Positions 9,863-20,804 of a stretch of DNA of 64,000 bases are shown piece by piece (the first letter of the stretch is position 1; each line of letters starts with the position of its first letter). Source of the DNA: Scalesia atractyloides (taxonomy: Eukaryota > Streptophyta > Magnoliopsida > Asterales > Asteraceae). Under the pieces are notes generated by a model that did not search any database, was not told the origin of the DNA, and worked only from the letters and a program-made list of their open reading frames with translations. The DNA lies in assembly GCA_947069175.1 (NCBI GenBank), contig CAMTDV010000023.1, positions 89,836,240 through 89,900,239 of the forward strand, written 5' to 3'. The translations under genes were made by a program, and so were the position numbers.

Positions 9863-11318
9863 GTAAAAATCCGAAATACGAGACGTAATTATATTCTAAA
9901 AACCACACCTATCGGGATTCAAAGTATTTTTATAAAATAGATATAAATATATATTTACTTCGACGACTCCTTGAAACTCGCCAAACAAGTTTACGACATC
10001 TCAACGAACAAGGTTTACAAGTCAACCAAACTCGATGATTTTTGTAAAATAAATACAATTCGTTCATATTGTTTAAAAACGACGGAATTCGGAAATTGTA
10101 TTTCAAACGGTTAACATTCGAAGCTTCATTTACTCCAAACACCTAGTATTCGGCAAATATATAAAATAAGTATAATTATTTGTTTAAAACGTCTAGAATA
10201 CGGACGTTATACAAAATGATTATAATGATTTATATTTAATTCGAACGTCTAAATGGAATACAACATATTACCGTACGACCTTCACATATATTATTAACCA
10301 AGTTATTTGATAACAAACCAACGAGGTTGATTTCACAAGCATAGCACTATATAATTATTTTGATAATTATCCACGAAGACGAGGGAATACTATTACGAAT
10401 ACGCGACGTTTACGTGCATACCTACATACATATATATACACATATATTTACGCTCGCATATATATACGTCTGCATCTTACGAAAACTACGACGAGTCGCG
10501 AAATGATTCACCTACGTACACGACGGCTACTTGGAAACCGTACAAATATTTATTACAAGTTTACGACGTGTATTATTTTTATACAAACACTTGTTTGCAT
10601 ACACGCGCGACCATTCGGAACGACTAATACGATTCTATAAGTATATATATATATTTCTAAATCTCTCGGGAACTAAGTGTTTCCCAAAACTTAGTAATTA
10701 TCACCGACAATAAATGGGATTAAACGAGTATAACATTATCGTTTCCATCAAGTAACAACACCTCCATAGGGTCGTTTGGTTAACGATTCGGTAGAGCTCG
10801 GTGACACGTAGTTTAACTATGTCATTTTGTTAGAAACTTATAAGTTATTCCTTGATAGAAATGCTATAGATTGCATGCTAGCGAGTCACACTTTGGAAAC
10901 GACATTATAGAATCATATTATGCTAGCTTTGCACAAGGATATCAAGGTGAGTTCATAACCCCCACTTTCTACTGTTTTAAATTTTAATAAATGTTTTCAG
11001 GGTGGAAAGACATGCAAGTTTTGCAAAAGTACACAAGATTTCGATGAACGAAAAACTATACGTTTCTAAACAATGATACGAACGAACTTCAACAAATTCA
11101 AATGGTTTACAAAAGGTTATTTCTAAACCATGATACGAATGAACTTCAACAAACTCAAATGGTTTATGAAAGGTTTATGCTAAACGTACCGGTTTTACAA
11201 AACACTCGCGTATTTTCGAAACGTGCATGAGTTTCATGACTAGTGACGGGAAGGTCCTAGTTACAACAGGACTGGTTTGTCCTGTATACAAATAAGGGGA
11301 CTGGTTGGTTCTGCTTAT

Positions 11319-11406
11319 AGACTCAGATGGGTTAGGCCCATTCTCACTTGTGCGAGGCACAAAGACTCGAGTGGGTTAGACCCACTTATACTCATGCGAG
11401 GCACGA
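11319..11406 (+). repeat. Two 44-bp tandem units with TGGGTTAG.CCCA hairpins
   Basis: Units 11319-11362 and 11363-11406 start AGACTC and end GCGAGGCAC. The first contains TGGGTTAGGCCCA and the second GTGGGTTAGACCCAC, both self-complementary although their bases differ. Confidence 0.7.
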
Positions 11407-12063
11407 AGACACAAGGACTGGATTGTCCTCTACTCAACAATAAGGGTCGTATGGTCGCTTAAAACTTTACAGTGAAGTCCTCGCTACATATCGGAACTAT
11501 AACCGCCTGCTAGTCTACCGTCTTGAGTAAACGGTTCGGCGAGGCACTTACTAGCTTGAGGTTGGTTATAGGCTCTTGCGGGCATGTTATCCTTATCATA
11601 CGCGGACATCGGCGGTTATTCAATTATTACAAAAAACAAGATTTTCAATTGACATGCCAGGAAAAATGGTTTTAGTACGTTTTCTCAAATGATATTCAAA
11701 CCGGTTACCAAAAAGATTTATTTTAAATCTTTTCGAACAAACTATGAACTCGCCAACTTTATGTTGATATTTTGCATGTTTCTTTCTCAGGTTACAAATT
11801 TTAAAGTATGGCACGGTTGGAATAGGAGAACCCATGGGGATTCAAGTACTTAGCGGGCGTTCGCTTATTAGAAACCTTAGCCTTCACGTCTGCTTTCGCT
11901 GTGCAATGAAGATGCCATTCCGTTCACGCCCCGTCTCTGATGGGAAAGGGATAACATGGAGATGTGACAATAATAAACTATTTTAATATATTAAATAAAA
12001 GTAATAATAAAAAACTATATATTGTGATAAGAATAAAGTTACTATTTATCTTATTTCGTCAAA

Positions 12064-12884
12064 AATATATATAATATCCATCTTATTTGATATAAAAGAA
12101 TATCAATGAGTAAAGGAGATATGAACGACGCTGAGACTGCGAATATAAAAAAAAAGTGTATACTTGATTTAAATTTATGAAAGTCATTTATTCCGGCTAT
12201 AACGAGTCCAAATATACACGAGATTGAAGTCTAAGAAGATTACTTAGTTGTTTGGAAAGAAGTCTATATATGTGTAAGTTATATTCTTAGATATAATTAA
12301 AAACTTAAGATAGAAGTACTATGATTAAACACATGAAAAAGGATTAAATATGCTTAAAACAAAGCTGGAAAGTTGAATATAAGGTAGTTTGGAATGCCCT
12401 TGTGGCGTTTTGGAACCCGAGCAATAGTAACTAACTAACTAACTACTTAGTTGAAACTCAGATTATACACTTGTTACAACTCCTACAAACCTATCGGTCT
12501 ACCACTCAACCACCACATTATACAATGCCCATAAACCATAATTTATCTTTATTAGTAAACAATGTCCATCACGACACCATGCAAACAACAATCAATAATA
12601 TACCATGTTTGTTCATAACAAAACCATTAAGAAAAACATGTACTCTTTCTCCCCAAAAAGATAATAAGTTCGATTATAAGAAAAACATGTACTCTTTCTT
12701 CCAAAAGATAACATTTTATAAGATAAAACATACAAATGAGTTGAATTATAACGCTTTTAGCTTTGACAAGCAAAAGAAACTAAAATTGGGCGTTATTCAA
12801 TAATAATTTGTCTTGCTAATTATTCAAGCACTTTATATCACGATGTATGATTTGAATCGACTATAACGCAAGTGTGAAGGTTGT
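12064..12884. other. No gene seen
   Basis: AT-rich. The open frame at 12471-12803 encodes a lysine- and asparagine-rich peptide with an internal repeat (KNMYSFF-like) and no recognisable domain. I do not treat it as a gene. Confidence 0.45.
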
Positions 12885-13006
12885 TCAACGCACGTGCAAC
12901 ACCTATAGTTTTATTGACTCTTTACATCCTTCTTCCTTATGTTGATATGCACCAATGATTCAAACTTTTATCTCATAATGTCTAACCTTTATGTCAGACG
13001 TCACCA

Positions 13007-13050
13007 CACGTGTGGAGGTAATCTAATCCACGTGTGAAGGTAATTCAATC
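13007..13050. repeat. Two 22-bp tandem units, each starting with a G-box
   Basis: Units 13007-13028 and 13029-13050 begin CACGTGTG and continue AGGTAAT. A third CACGTG lies at 12891-12896. CACGTG is a bZIP/bHLH site. No intact gene lies nearby. Confidence 0.6.
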
Positions 13051-13255
13051 CACGTCAAACACCTATGATATTCTTGATTGAGCGTTTTCTTTATATTAGA
13101 AAGCATCTCAATTTCGGCCAAACACTTTGATGCTCTAAGTTATATACATTACTCGGCGTTTGTACACCTTCCCAAATCCAAACTCGATTTATCTCGGGTA
13201 GCCAACGCTATTATGAAGATAGTCTAGTCCACCAAACAAGGACCAAAAGACTTAC

Positions 13256-13421
13256 AACTTTGTACACCTTAACCAATCGTGCAACTATAAATCCATTTTC
13301 ATCATCAAAGCCTTTAATTGCAAAACTAATCTCCTCACGAGAAAATGGGCGATATGGTTGTTCTGTAATCATTGATGATGGATTGCCACCGGTATCAACA
13401 CCAGATGCATTGCACATAATC
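13256..13421 (-). pseudogene. Exon remnant resembling a receptor-like kinase
   Basis: The minus strand has an open 166-bp exon with a consensus acceptor (TTTATAAACAG, just above 13421) and donor (GTAAGT, just below 13256). It encodes a stretch with FSREEISFAIKGFDDEN followed by LVKVYKV. This resembles the 'F...EI..AT..FD..N.IG.GGFGKVYKG' start of plant receptor-like kinase domains, except that the glycine loop is degraded. No further kinase subdomains are present. A TATA-like sequence and a GC-rich exon-like patch lie upstream (13760-13906). I read it as an isolated remnant. The family call is from a short match only. Confidence 0.35.
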
Positions 13422-13443
13422 CTGTTTATAAATTCAGATCTAA

Positions 13444-13529
<86 letters not shown>
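13444..13529. repeat. (TTA)n microsatellite
   Basis: Uninterrupted ATT/TTA triplets for about 86 bp. Confidence 0.95.
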
Positions 13530-13756
13530 CTAAAATATAATGTTGAACCAGATAAACAGTGATAACACTCATTTATGTTTACATAACACTATGCTTGATT
13601 AACTGTAAAACATATTAACCGGATAAAAAATGCTTAAGACCAATTAAACTAATAGATATGGTTAATTTGATTAGATTTAAAACATTTTAACACGACAAAA
13701 AATGAATTATTTAATTAAACTAATACATATGCTTAATTCGATACAAAAAAGTTAGA

Positions 13757-13862
13757 AATACCTAGCCGTGACGGTGACGGTGCCGTCGGATAAAACGATG
13801 TCGTTGGAGAAGACCGGCCGGTGGTCGGAGAACGGTGGGTGAGTGGATAGTTTTACAGATAT
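13757..13862 (-). pseudogene. Exon-like GC-rich patch with upstream TATA
   Basis: Reading the minus strand, an open frame gives HPPFSDHRPVFSNDIVLSDG then TVTVTAR, and ends at a donor-like GTATTT. TATATATA lies upstream at 13906-13899. There is no ATG in the frame, and I do not recognise the protein. It may be the 5' exon of the gene whose remnant is at 13256-13421, since both are on the minus strand with a microsatellite between them. Confidence 0.3.
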
Positions 13863-14084
13863 GTTTGCAGGCGGCTAGGTTTGACAAGATAAAAGGGTAT
13901 ATATATTGAGGGGATAGTGTTTTCTTGATGTAAAGGAATAATATTGAATGGTTTTCATTATATTTAATTAGTATAAAAATAATACTTTATGAAGGATAGC
14001 AACTTGAAGATACGAACAAAGATGACGGCACCTTCAATTAGGTTTTGTTTATAAACTAGTAGATAGCCGACTGCGTTGCGCGCG

Positions 14085-14705
14085 TAGGAATGTTTATCAA
14101 ATCGAATAAAGAATTTTTGATTTATTTGAATTGAATTTTTCAAATTTTTATTATTTTACTTGAATTCGTATTCGATTCGATTCATTCGATTAATATTTGA
14201 AACTCGAATTCGAGTAAATCTGATTTAATTCAAATTCACCCTAAACAATAAATTATTTTACTTTCATTTTTTAAAGATACCACAAACAAATATATATTGA
14301 CATAAAATATAATAATCTACAAATTAATCAACTATCAATGTGTCAAAACACCAAAAATTATAAGATAGGTTGATTACTGGTAGCGATTTAAATTAGGTAA
14401 AAATTTATAAATAAGTAGTAAGAGTTATTTGTCAGTAGGTTTGGTAACGCTATGAATAATAAACTTATCACTTATAGAGGTAGTTCATGCTTTGGCCAAG
14501 TTTAGAAGTTATATATGTTTGTGTGTGTATATACGTATATTAAAAATTATATATATCAAATTCAAATTTCGAATTGAATTGAAAATCATAAATTCGTATT
14601 CGATTCTAATTCGATTACTTGACTTGAATACGAATCAACTCGAATTCGAACCTTTTTAATCGAATTTTGAATTTTTCGATCTGAATCGAATTCTGAACAC
14701 CCCTA
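14085..14705. mobile_element. hAT-like MITE rich in CGAATTCGAA words
   Basis: Starts TAGGAATGTTTATC and ends CTGAACACCCCTA (TAGGGGTGTTCAG reversed), with the interior full of GATTCGAATTCGAA words. GTTGCGCG (14075-14082) and GTTGCACG (14706-14713) are a possible 8-bp duplication, though two bases lie between the first and TAGG. Same family as 54794-55256. Confidence 0.6.
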
Positions 14706-14734
14706 GTTGCACGGCGATGACCGAATAATTCTCA

Positions 14735-15005
14735 ACCAATTAAATAAACACTAAGATAGTTTTGCTAAAAAAAACTAAAACGATGACAAAATCGTAATTT
14801 TGAGCTTATGGCAAAACTGTAATTTGTCAATACTGATGAGCGAGTGTTAGGCCACTCCTTGAAACAAAAAATTTTTTTTAACTGAGTCGACCAATTAAAG
14901 CAAAACACTTTTATAGTTTTGCTAAAAAAAACTAAAATGATGAAAATACTGTAATTTTGAACTGAGAGCGAAGTTGTATTCTTTGACTCACTTGTTTAAA
15001 ATTTT
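14735..15005. repeat. Degenerate tandem duplication (~150 bp period)
   Basis: The phrase TTTTGCTAAAAAAAACTAAAA followed by GATGA..AAATA/CGTAATTTTGA occurs at about 14760 and 14915, with similar flanks (CAATTAAA before, GACTCA/CACTCC after). No gene. Confidence 0.6.
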
Positions 15006-15057
15006 TTCTTTATCAATGAAGTAATGTACCATCAACACATTGGTTTGTTTCTATATT

Positions 15058-15205
15058 TCAATTACAATCGTCACGGGTGGCTTCCTTATAACAATTGAGT
15101 TTGTGTAGCAGATTTTTTAAGTTTGAAAACACTTTCTATTGGCTTTCAGTCTTTAACTCTTTGAAGGTCTCGAGTCAAACGTAATTTACGTGTTTACCTA
15201 ATCTT
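15058..15205. repeat. Dispersed repeat, copy 2 (pair with 5638-5775)
   Basis: See the first copy: same order of blocks ending in TTACGTGTTTACCTA. Confidence 0.45.
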
Positions 15206-15298
15206 ATTTGTTTTTTTTTTAAATAATTAAACCAGTCAAACCCGATCGTTTCCCCCCTCTAAAATTAGTTTGGAACCCGAATCAGTTTCACCAAAAAC

Positions 15299-15465
15299 AG
15301 TGGCGAAGCTTGAGATTTCTAATCCAAGAGCAAAATTCATCGGACCTAAAATTTCTATGAAATCGCGGGGTTGAAAACGTATACACCCAAAAATTTCTAT
15401 ACGAAAACTACGTACCCTTTACTGCTCAGCGAAAAGTTCGGAGGGTCGGCCGCCTCTCCCGCTTT
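15299..15465. repeat. MITE-like fragment starting CAGTGGCGAAGCTTGAG
   Basis: Starts with the CAGTGGCG terminus typical of plant hAT MITEs and ends in GGCCGCCTCTCCCGC. No matching inverted end or duplication was found. Confidence 0.35.
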
Positions 15466-15756
15466 ACTTAAGCAGCACCCATGACCAAAAACCGGAGTGA
15501 GGGTTTGTGATGCATGATCTGAGTTACGAAGAAGAAAAATAGTAGTTCTATTTTGAAGGCCTGGAGTTGTTTTGCGTTTCGTCTTTATTGTTAGTTTGTT
15601 TTACGTTGGTTTGTTATTGATTCTGTCATTCTGAACACATGCTGCTGACTATTTAAACTTCTCTGTCGGCATCGACTTTTATTGTTCGTTTTGCTTTGTT
15701 GTTTTGGTATCAATTCTTTACATCTTCTGTTTGTTGTAAGGTTACCTTCCTTCTGA

Positions 15757-15910
15757 CAATGGCGAATCCAGCCCTGTTTTGTGGGTTCATATGAACCCAC
15801 TCGGTTTGGAAAAAATGGAAAAAACTAGTGAGAACTTTGTATGATTTGAAAAAAATAGTGAGAATCTATCAAAACGAACCCACCGAAAGAAGTTTCTGGA
15901 TCCGCTACTG
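15757..15910. mobile_element. hAT MITE copy 1 (154 bp)
   Basis: Imperfect terminal inverted repeats CAATGGCGAATCCAG / CTGGATCCGCTACTG and an exact 8-bp target duplication CCTTCTGA (15749-15756, 15911-15918). Closely related to the element at 16608-16763. Confidence 0.9.
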
Positions 15911-16196
15911 CCTTCTGATGCTTTGCATTTTCTGGAGTCCACATACCTTACGACTCACAATTAACCCAGATTTACAGCAAATAGCCGAGCATGTTAGCGA
16001 ATACCACATAGAAAAGAAAGACACAATGACTGATAGATTTACTTCAAACATGCATACTTTGATGGCTAAAGTTACTACAATAAGTTAGCTAATACACAAA
16101 AATACAGGCTAAAGGCGCATCCAGCTGCCAGTGGATATTGCTGATCCACTGTTCATAATTCAACAGTTGATCTCACCTCATCGACAACACGACCAG
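15911..16196 (+). pseudogene. Unrecognised gene remnant with splice-like ends
   Basis: An open frame from the MITE edge to 16088 gives a soluble, charged peptide (INPDLQQIAEHVSEYHIEKK is part of it). About 20 bases later a second open stretch, LPVDIADPLFIIQQLISPHR and on, ends at a consensus donor (CCAG|GTAAGC at 16197). The MITE at 15757 cuts its left side. I do not recognise the protein. The stop codon between the two stretches means either an intron or decay. Confidence 0.3.
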
Positions 16197-16607
16197 GTAA
16201 GCAAACCCATTAGAATTAATACTTACACATGTATCCTTTAATATCAAATCTGGATAGCTCGGATGTAGATGCTAAGTTTTAACGAACACGCTTAATACAT
16301 GCAGTTGACTCTCATATGGTGCGCGCATTACTTGTCATTAACATGCATTTTGGGAATAGTAAATTCTAAAGAAAGTCATTTTGGTTACCAATAAATTCTA
16401 CAGTTTTTACCTAAAGAAACTTTATGATAGAATGGTTAGGTTACACAAAGACTATGACTCCTAACGTGGTACCAACCCCAGGTAGTCTGATCCAACATAA
16501 CATTAAATATTGATAGTTCCTAAAAATGTATGACTCCCTCATCATACTTTGAACTTTATTTACTGAACGAATTTATACATTCACCTTTTAGCTAATTTTA
16601 TTGTGAC

Positions 16608-16763
16608 CAGTGGCGGATCCAGCTCTATTTTGTGGGTTCATATGAACCCATTTGGTTTGGAAAAAAATGAAACAAATAGTGAAAACCTTGTATGATTTGA
16701 AAAAAAAAACAGTGAGAATATATCAAACGAACCCACTGAAAAGGTTTCCTGGATCCGCCACTG
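16608..16763. mobile_element. hAT MITE copy 2 (156 bp)
   Basis: Perfect 15-bp terminal inverted repeats CAGTGGCGGATCCAG / CTGGATCCGCCACTG. Flanks ATTGTGAC (16600-16607) and ATTGTCAC (16764-16771) are an 8-bp duplication with one change. Confidence 0.92.
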
Positions 16764-17242
16764 ATTGTCACCCATCGAAGATAAAATACAATCGAAATTG
16801 GCCCGTTTATAAGTGAACGGGTAAAAATTTCCACCAATAATATGGTCTTAAACAACCTTACCTTTCTAAGCTGATTATTTTCTTTTTTGTTTTGCAATGA
16901 GGTGCAGTTGATCGTTTTGCATGACGGTTGGACGAAGAAATATTTGGCAATCTACAACCACATGCTTCTTTTTTCGGTCTTTTTTGGTTTTGAGACGGTG
17001 TTTAATTATTAATAGTTTGTTAGATTACATAGACGATAATTTGAGCCGGGCATTTTGTTCTAGATTGGAGTCCAACAATGACCATATCAACATTTTAGAA
17101 AGTACCGATGTTTTTATGCTGTAGTGGCCATTCTATCAACAATGGGAGGAGCTTTTTCATAGTGTAATACTTTGGTTATGTATTTAATCTAATAAATATA
17201 TGAACTATTCAGATTAAAATTATTATATTTTCTTGGTTCCAG

Positions 17243-17280
17243 CTGTAGCTGTGCCTATTTCTTCTCGACATGGGGTCCAG
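17243..17280 (+). other. Possible 38-nt exon remnant
   Basis: Bounded by a pyrimidine tract plus TTCCAG on the left and CCAG|GTAACT on the right, so both splice sites fit the consensus. It precedes the methyltransferase-like fragment but I cannot assign it to that protein. Confidence 0.2.
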
Positions 17281-17360
17281 GTAACTTGTTATACATGTTT
17301 TAATTCATGTCTGCAGTCTATATCATCTTTGGTGGATATGTAAACTTATCGTTGTTGTAA

Positions 17361-17687
17361 ATGTTCTCTCTGTTGTCAAATGAATACAAATCCACAGATT
17401 TTGTGGTCATTGACTGTAACCTAGAGAATCATGAAGGGATTCTTGGAGCCATACAAAACAACAGAGAAAAGAGTACGGTTGTGTTGGGGTGTAATGCATT
17501 TTGGAACGATTCATGGGTGTGGAGCCGATCAAGCAGTCATTTACTGCCAATTGGAGAAGGGTTGCTGTTGATGAGAGTTGCAGAAAAGGCTGAGAAGGGT
17601 CGCGGGAGAAGAGGTGGCCACTGCGGCAGCGGTGGTAAAGTTAATAAATGCACAGGCGAAGAGCAGGTCATTTTTTCGTTTGTGTAA
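17361..17687 (+). pseudogene. C-terminal fragment of a DUF1442-type methyltransferase-like protein
   Basis: A 108-residue frame. DFVVIDCNLENHEGIL and STVVLGCNAFWNDSW match the C-terminal half of the plant DUF1442 family (SAM-dependent methyltransferase-like fold). GEGLLLMRVAEK and then KVNKCTGEEQV fit the family's usual end (VDKCTGEEHVFRV-like). Intact members are about 200-230 residues. The N-terminal half, with the SAM-binding part, is missing, and no upstream exon encodes it. The stretch between the KAEKGRGRR and KVNKC parts looks altered. The start ATG is inside the family sequence, so it is not the original start. A 5'-truncated remnant is most likely. The family call is from memory of its motifs. 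Confidence 0.55.
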
Positions 17688-17824
17688 TTCAAGTTTACTG
17701 ATGTTTTTAAAGTTTTGTATTGTCATAGGCTTACGTGGTTAATGTTTGATGTTATTTAACCTTCACTGCCGTAATGCGTGGCTCTTCAATCTAACGTTTG
17801 TATACGTTGTGCCTTAAATTTTAA

Positions 17825-17856
17825 GCCCCGGCCACAACGCGGCGGGGGTAAAACCT
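17825..17856. other. Helitron-like 3' terminus (candidate)
   Basis: GCCCCGGCC-ACAA-CGCGGCGGGG is a GC-rich hairpin followed by TAAAACCTAAT, similar to the hairpin plus CTAGT end of plant Helitrons. The CTAG itself is degraded and no 5' end was found. Confidence 0.25.
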
Positions 17857-18439
17857 AATTCAAACTACATTATACATGTATAAAAAATAATTATTATTTA
17901 AATTAAAATCTTAACAGATTTACATGACTACATAGCACTCTAGGAGTTACTTGTACCATTTTAGGAATTGTATCTACCAATTGCACCTTTGTGTTGTTTC
18001 TTTGTAGCTATCAAACACTTATGTGTGTCACATCCTGACCAAAATGTGGTATCTTATCTGTAACTTTCAGATTTGTTTTCTCCTTGTTGATCCACTGAAC
18101 CTGATGCATGAGTTGGTGACAACAAAGACTAAATTGTTATACTGACTCCAAGGCAATGAGCTTTGTGTAGATGATCAGATAGAGTTCAACCAATCAAACA
18201 CACATGACAATAACCAATTAAGGTGTAAAGACCAACATGTGTTGACATCATTGTATCATTGTGACAGTATCCCCTTTGAGCACGTATGAGGTATGACCAT
18301 AATATCAGTTTTGTACACCGTTCTAGTTCCTCTTTTCAAATCGTTAATTGGTTCTTCACTAATGCATTTGATCCAAACCTTATTATCTATCTAAATATTT
18401 TCATCTTAATCCTACTCTAATAGCCCATCGCATTATAGA

Positions 18440-18520
18440 CTAGTGACATCTTAAGGGTGAGATATGCCTTTGGGACCCATAGGTCTTGGGTTCGATTTTC
18501 ACAAGGGGTTTTTTTCCATA
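18440..18520 (+). repeat. tRNA-derived SINE-like fragment
   Basis: TAGACTAGTGAC (A-box-like) followed about 45 bp later by GGGTTCGATTTTC (B-box-like) and then a T-rich run. No target duplication was found. Confidence 0.3.
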
Positions 18521-18544
18521 TTTTTTGGGTTTCTTTTTGAATTG

Positions 18545-20060
18545 GTGGATAAGCATTTTGCTTGATGTGCTAAAAGTAGTTTAATTAAAACTAATAAAAT
18601 TAGTCTAATCTAGACACTAAGTAATACCCTAGACTCTTTAAACTCAACTAAACTACTAACCGGCAAGTGAACCGATCGACTCTAGTAAGCTAAGTAAGTC
18701 CAGAAATCGAACAACGGGACTCTATTTAATTATGTTAACGAGACTCTCTAGATTTATACAGATACGACTCTAACTGTTTTTATGTTTGGTGGGGGGGGGG
18801 GTTTAAATATCCTAATATTGTGATTAAGTAAAACTAATTAACGAAGTTAATTAAGACACGAAAGGACTTGGATTTAATTCAAATGATGATGAAGGACTAC
18901 CTAGACTGGAATCCCGGAATGTTACTGGTTATGTTTTATTTGGATGCAAGTTATTATGGAACCGAGATCATTAATGTTAAACCTATCGAGACACCAAACA
19001 AGACCCCCGACCATTCTCGGGAAGACGCCTATGGAACTCTAAAGGATGTTGTGAACCGGTTTAGTCTAGACTTACTCTCGGTTGCCAAAGTATTTTACGT
19101 AAAGTACCCTAGTTTGACCTATTCTCTCTCGGGCTATAAACCTAGGGTAACTTGGATTCTTGGTTCGACTTCATAGACAAGGGTTGACAAGGAAACTAAG
19201 ACGAACTTCTCTCGAAGACCTACGTAGCAATTTATCAACTTAGACCTACCAATAATCTCTCACCTCTCAGCTATTGAGATTAGTAGAACACTTAGATCTA
19301 CTCGATTATCGAATATTGTTTCTAAGGTATAATGGCCAATTAACCAAACAAATCACAACACAAGTTTATGATCTAGCATGACCCTATTATGCGAAATACA
19401 TTCACTAAAGATCACACGAAGCAATAAACAAGTCGGTTACTAACATAAATAATCCATAATTAACAAGCATCCATAATAAAATTCACAACTTTACGATCCG
19501 TTCATCTCAATCTAGGTAGTACACGGTTTTTAGCCAGACATCATGTTCAATAAACGCAAAACAAGAGTATTAACAAAGAATCAAAACATGATTAAGAATT
19601 AAAAGTGAAGAACAAGTAAACCTGGATGATAAAATCACGAGTCGAATGATCCTAGCACTTCCAACCTTCAACCGATGCTTCTTTTCCTTCAAAAACACTC
19701 TAAAAGACTCAGAATTTTTGCCCAAGATACTCCCAATTCGTGATTAGGGTTAAGTATCACGAATAAGATGTATTTATATGTTTCCATGCAGACACCCAGC
19801 TCCAACAACTAAACTCTCTGCGAAAACAGGCCCTTCGCGTCACGCGAAGGGCACATCACTCCAGCGTCGCGCTACGCGACGCCCCTTTTTATTTTTTTTA
19901 ATACCTTCACGTCACGCTAAGGTGGATCTTCTTTGTGGTCGCGCGACACGGCGGGTCTCTTTTCCAGCTTTTCTTTGTTTCTTCAGTTTCCATTTAGCTG
20001 CACTTAACCCGATGCTCTGTTTTTCTTCTCGTTTAGCGTATTTTCCATACTTTTAAACAC
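18545..20060 (-). mobile_element. Leader/LTR region of a minus-strand retrotransposon
   Basis: On the minus strand a TATA box (TATAAATA, 19778-19771) is followed by a long AT-rich leader without coding capacity and a run of C's (reverse of the G run at 18791-18800), as in long untranslated leaders of plant gypsy/LARD elements. The open frame at 18868-19176 (plus strand) has no recognisable domain. Ends, primer-binding site and duplication were not identified. Confidence 0.35.
19831..19947. repeat. Cluster of four GC-rich palindromes
   Basis: 19831-19851: arms CCCTTCGCGT/ACGCGAAGGG with one base between. 19864-19882: GCGTCGCG/CGCGACGC around CTA. 19904-19922: CCTTcaCGT/ACGctAAGG. 19938-19947: GTCGCGCGAC. 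They lie upstream of the minus-strand TATA box. Confidence 0.85.
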
Positions 20061-20382
20061 CCGAGACCTGCAAATCATAAACCTATCAGTAGTAACAAAT
20101 TCTAACTAAAAATGGCACAAACGGACTCGAAAATTATACAAACTTTACACGGAAAACAGATGTATTTTACAATACATCAATGCCTAATGGATATGTTAAT
20201 GATCGGGTGGTTGGTGTATAGACATTATGCCTAATGAAGATGGATATGATCGGGTGGTTCCGCTGTTGGCACGATGATACTCTAGTGATCCGTCAGTAAT
20301 CCAACTTTGCTGTTAGAAAAAAACGCCTACTCCAATAATGACCAAATTAACGTTTTCTAAACTTATAATAAATTCATTTTAT

Positions 20383-20804
20383 ATAGAGTAAATCGCCAAA
20401 ATGATCATGGAGGTTTGGTCACTTTAGTTCAAAACTCAAATCTTTTGAATCTAGGTCCATATAGTTTTAGTTTTGTTGTCATTTTCGTCCAAATCAAAAT
20501 CTGGTCAGTTTTTTTAGTTAAAATTCAGTTTGTTTTGTCTTTTCCTCCCCTTTAATGAAGGACAAAATGGTCTTTTAACGTTTTTTTATAACAAATTAAA
20601 AATATCTGACCATTTTTTCCTTCATTAAAAGGGAGGAAAAAGACAAAAAAATTGTATTTTAACTAAAATATGAGCAGATTTTGCTTTTAGATAAAATTGA
20701 CAACAAAATGAAATCATAGGAACCAAGATTCAAAAGTTTTGAGTTTTGGACTAAAATAACAAAAGTGATTAAAGCTAAGAACCATTTTGGCAGTTTATTT
20801 TTCT
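20383..20804. mobile_element. Fold-back MITE (~420 bp)
   Basis: Two long imperfect inverted arms: AGTAAATCGCCAAAATGATC at the left and the reverse complement of CATTTTGGCAGTTTATTT at the right. Matching inner blocks (GGTCACTTTAGT vs AATAACAAAAGTGAT; CTTTAATGAAGG vs CCTTCATTAAAAG) meet near 20590. No coding capacity. Confidence 0.75.

Larger units (their letters stand above)
8108..11969 (+). mobile_element. Probable solo LTR E (3.9 kb)
   Basis: TGTGACAACCGG ... GGAGATGTGACA flanked by the exact 5-bp repeat ATAAT (8103-8107, 11970-11974). The insertion splits a tandem duplication, which independently confirms both ends. It shares an internal plan with LTR D and the LTR at 62068: TATA region, AAACCCTA boxes, a GC-richer tract with GGTTCAG/GGTTCGG words, GTCAA repeats, and a conserved box with a GACAA/TTGTC hairpin (9806-9862). 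No primer-binding site or protein domain is present, so a solo LTR is the simplest reading. Open frames at 9023-9627 overlap in three frames and are low-complexity. Confidence 0.75.

Noticed and set aside
13260..13562. Open frame ending in a long tyrosine run
   Set aside because: The run is the (TTA)n microsatellite. The kinase-like exon is on the opposite strand.
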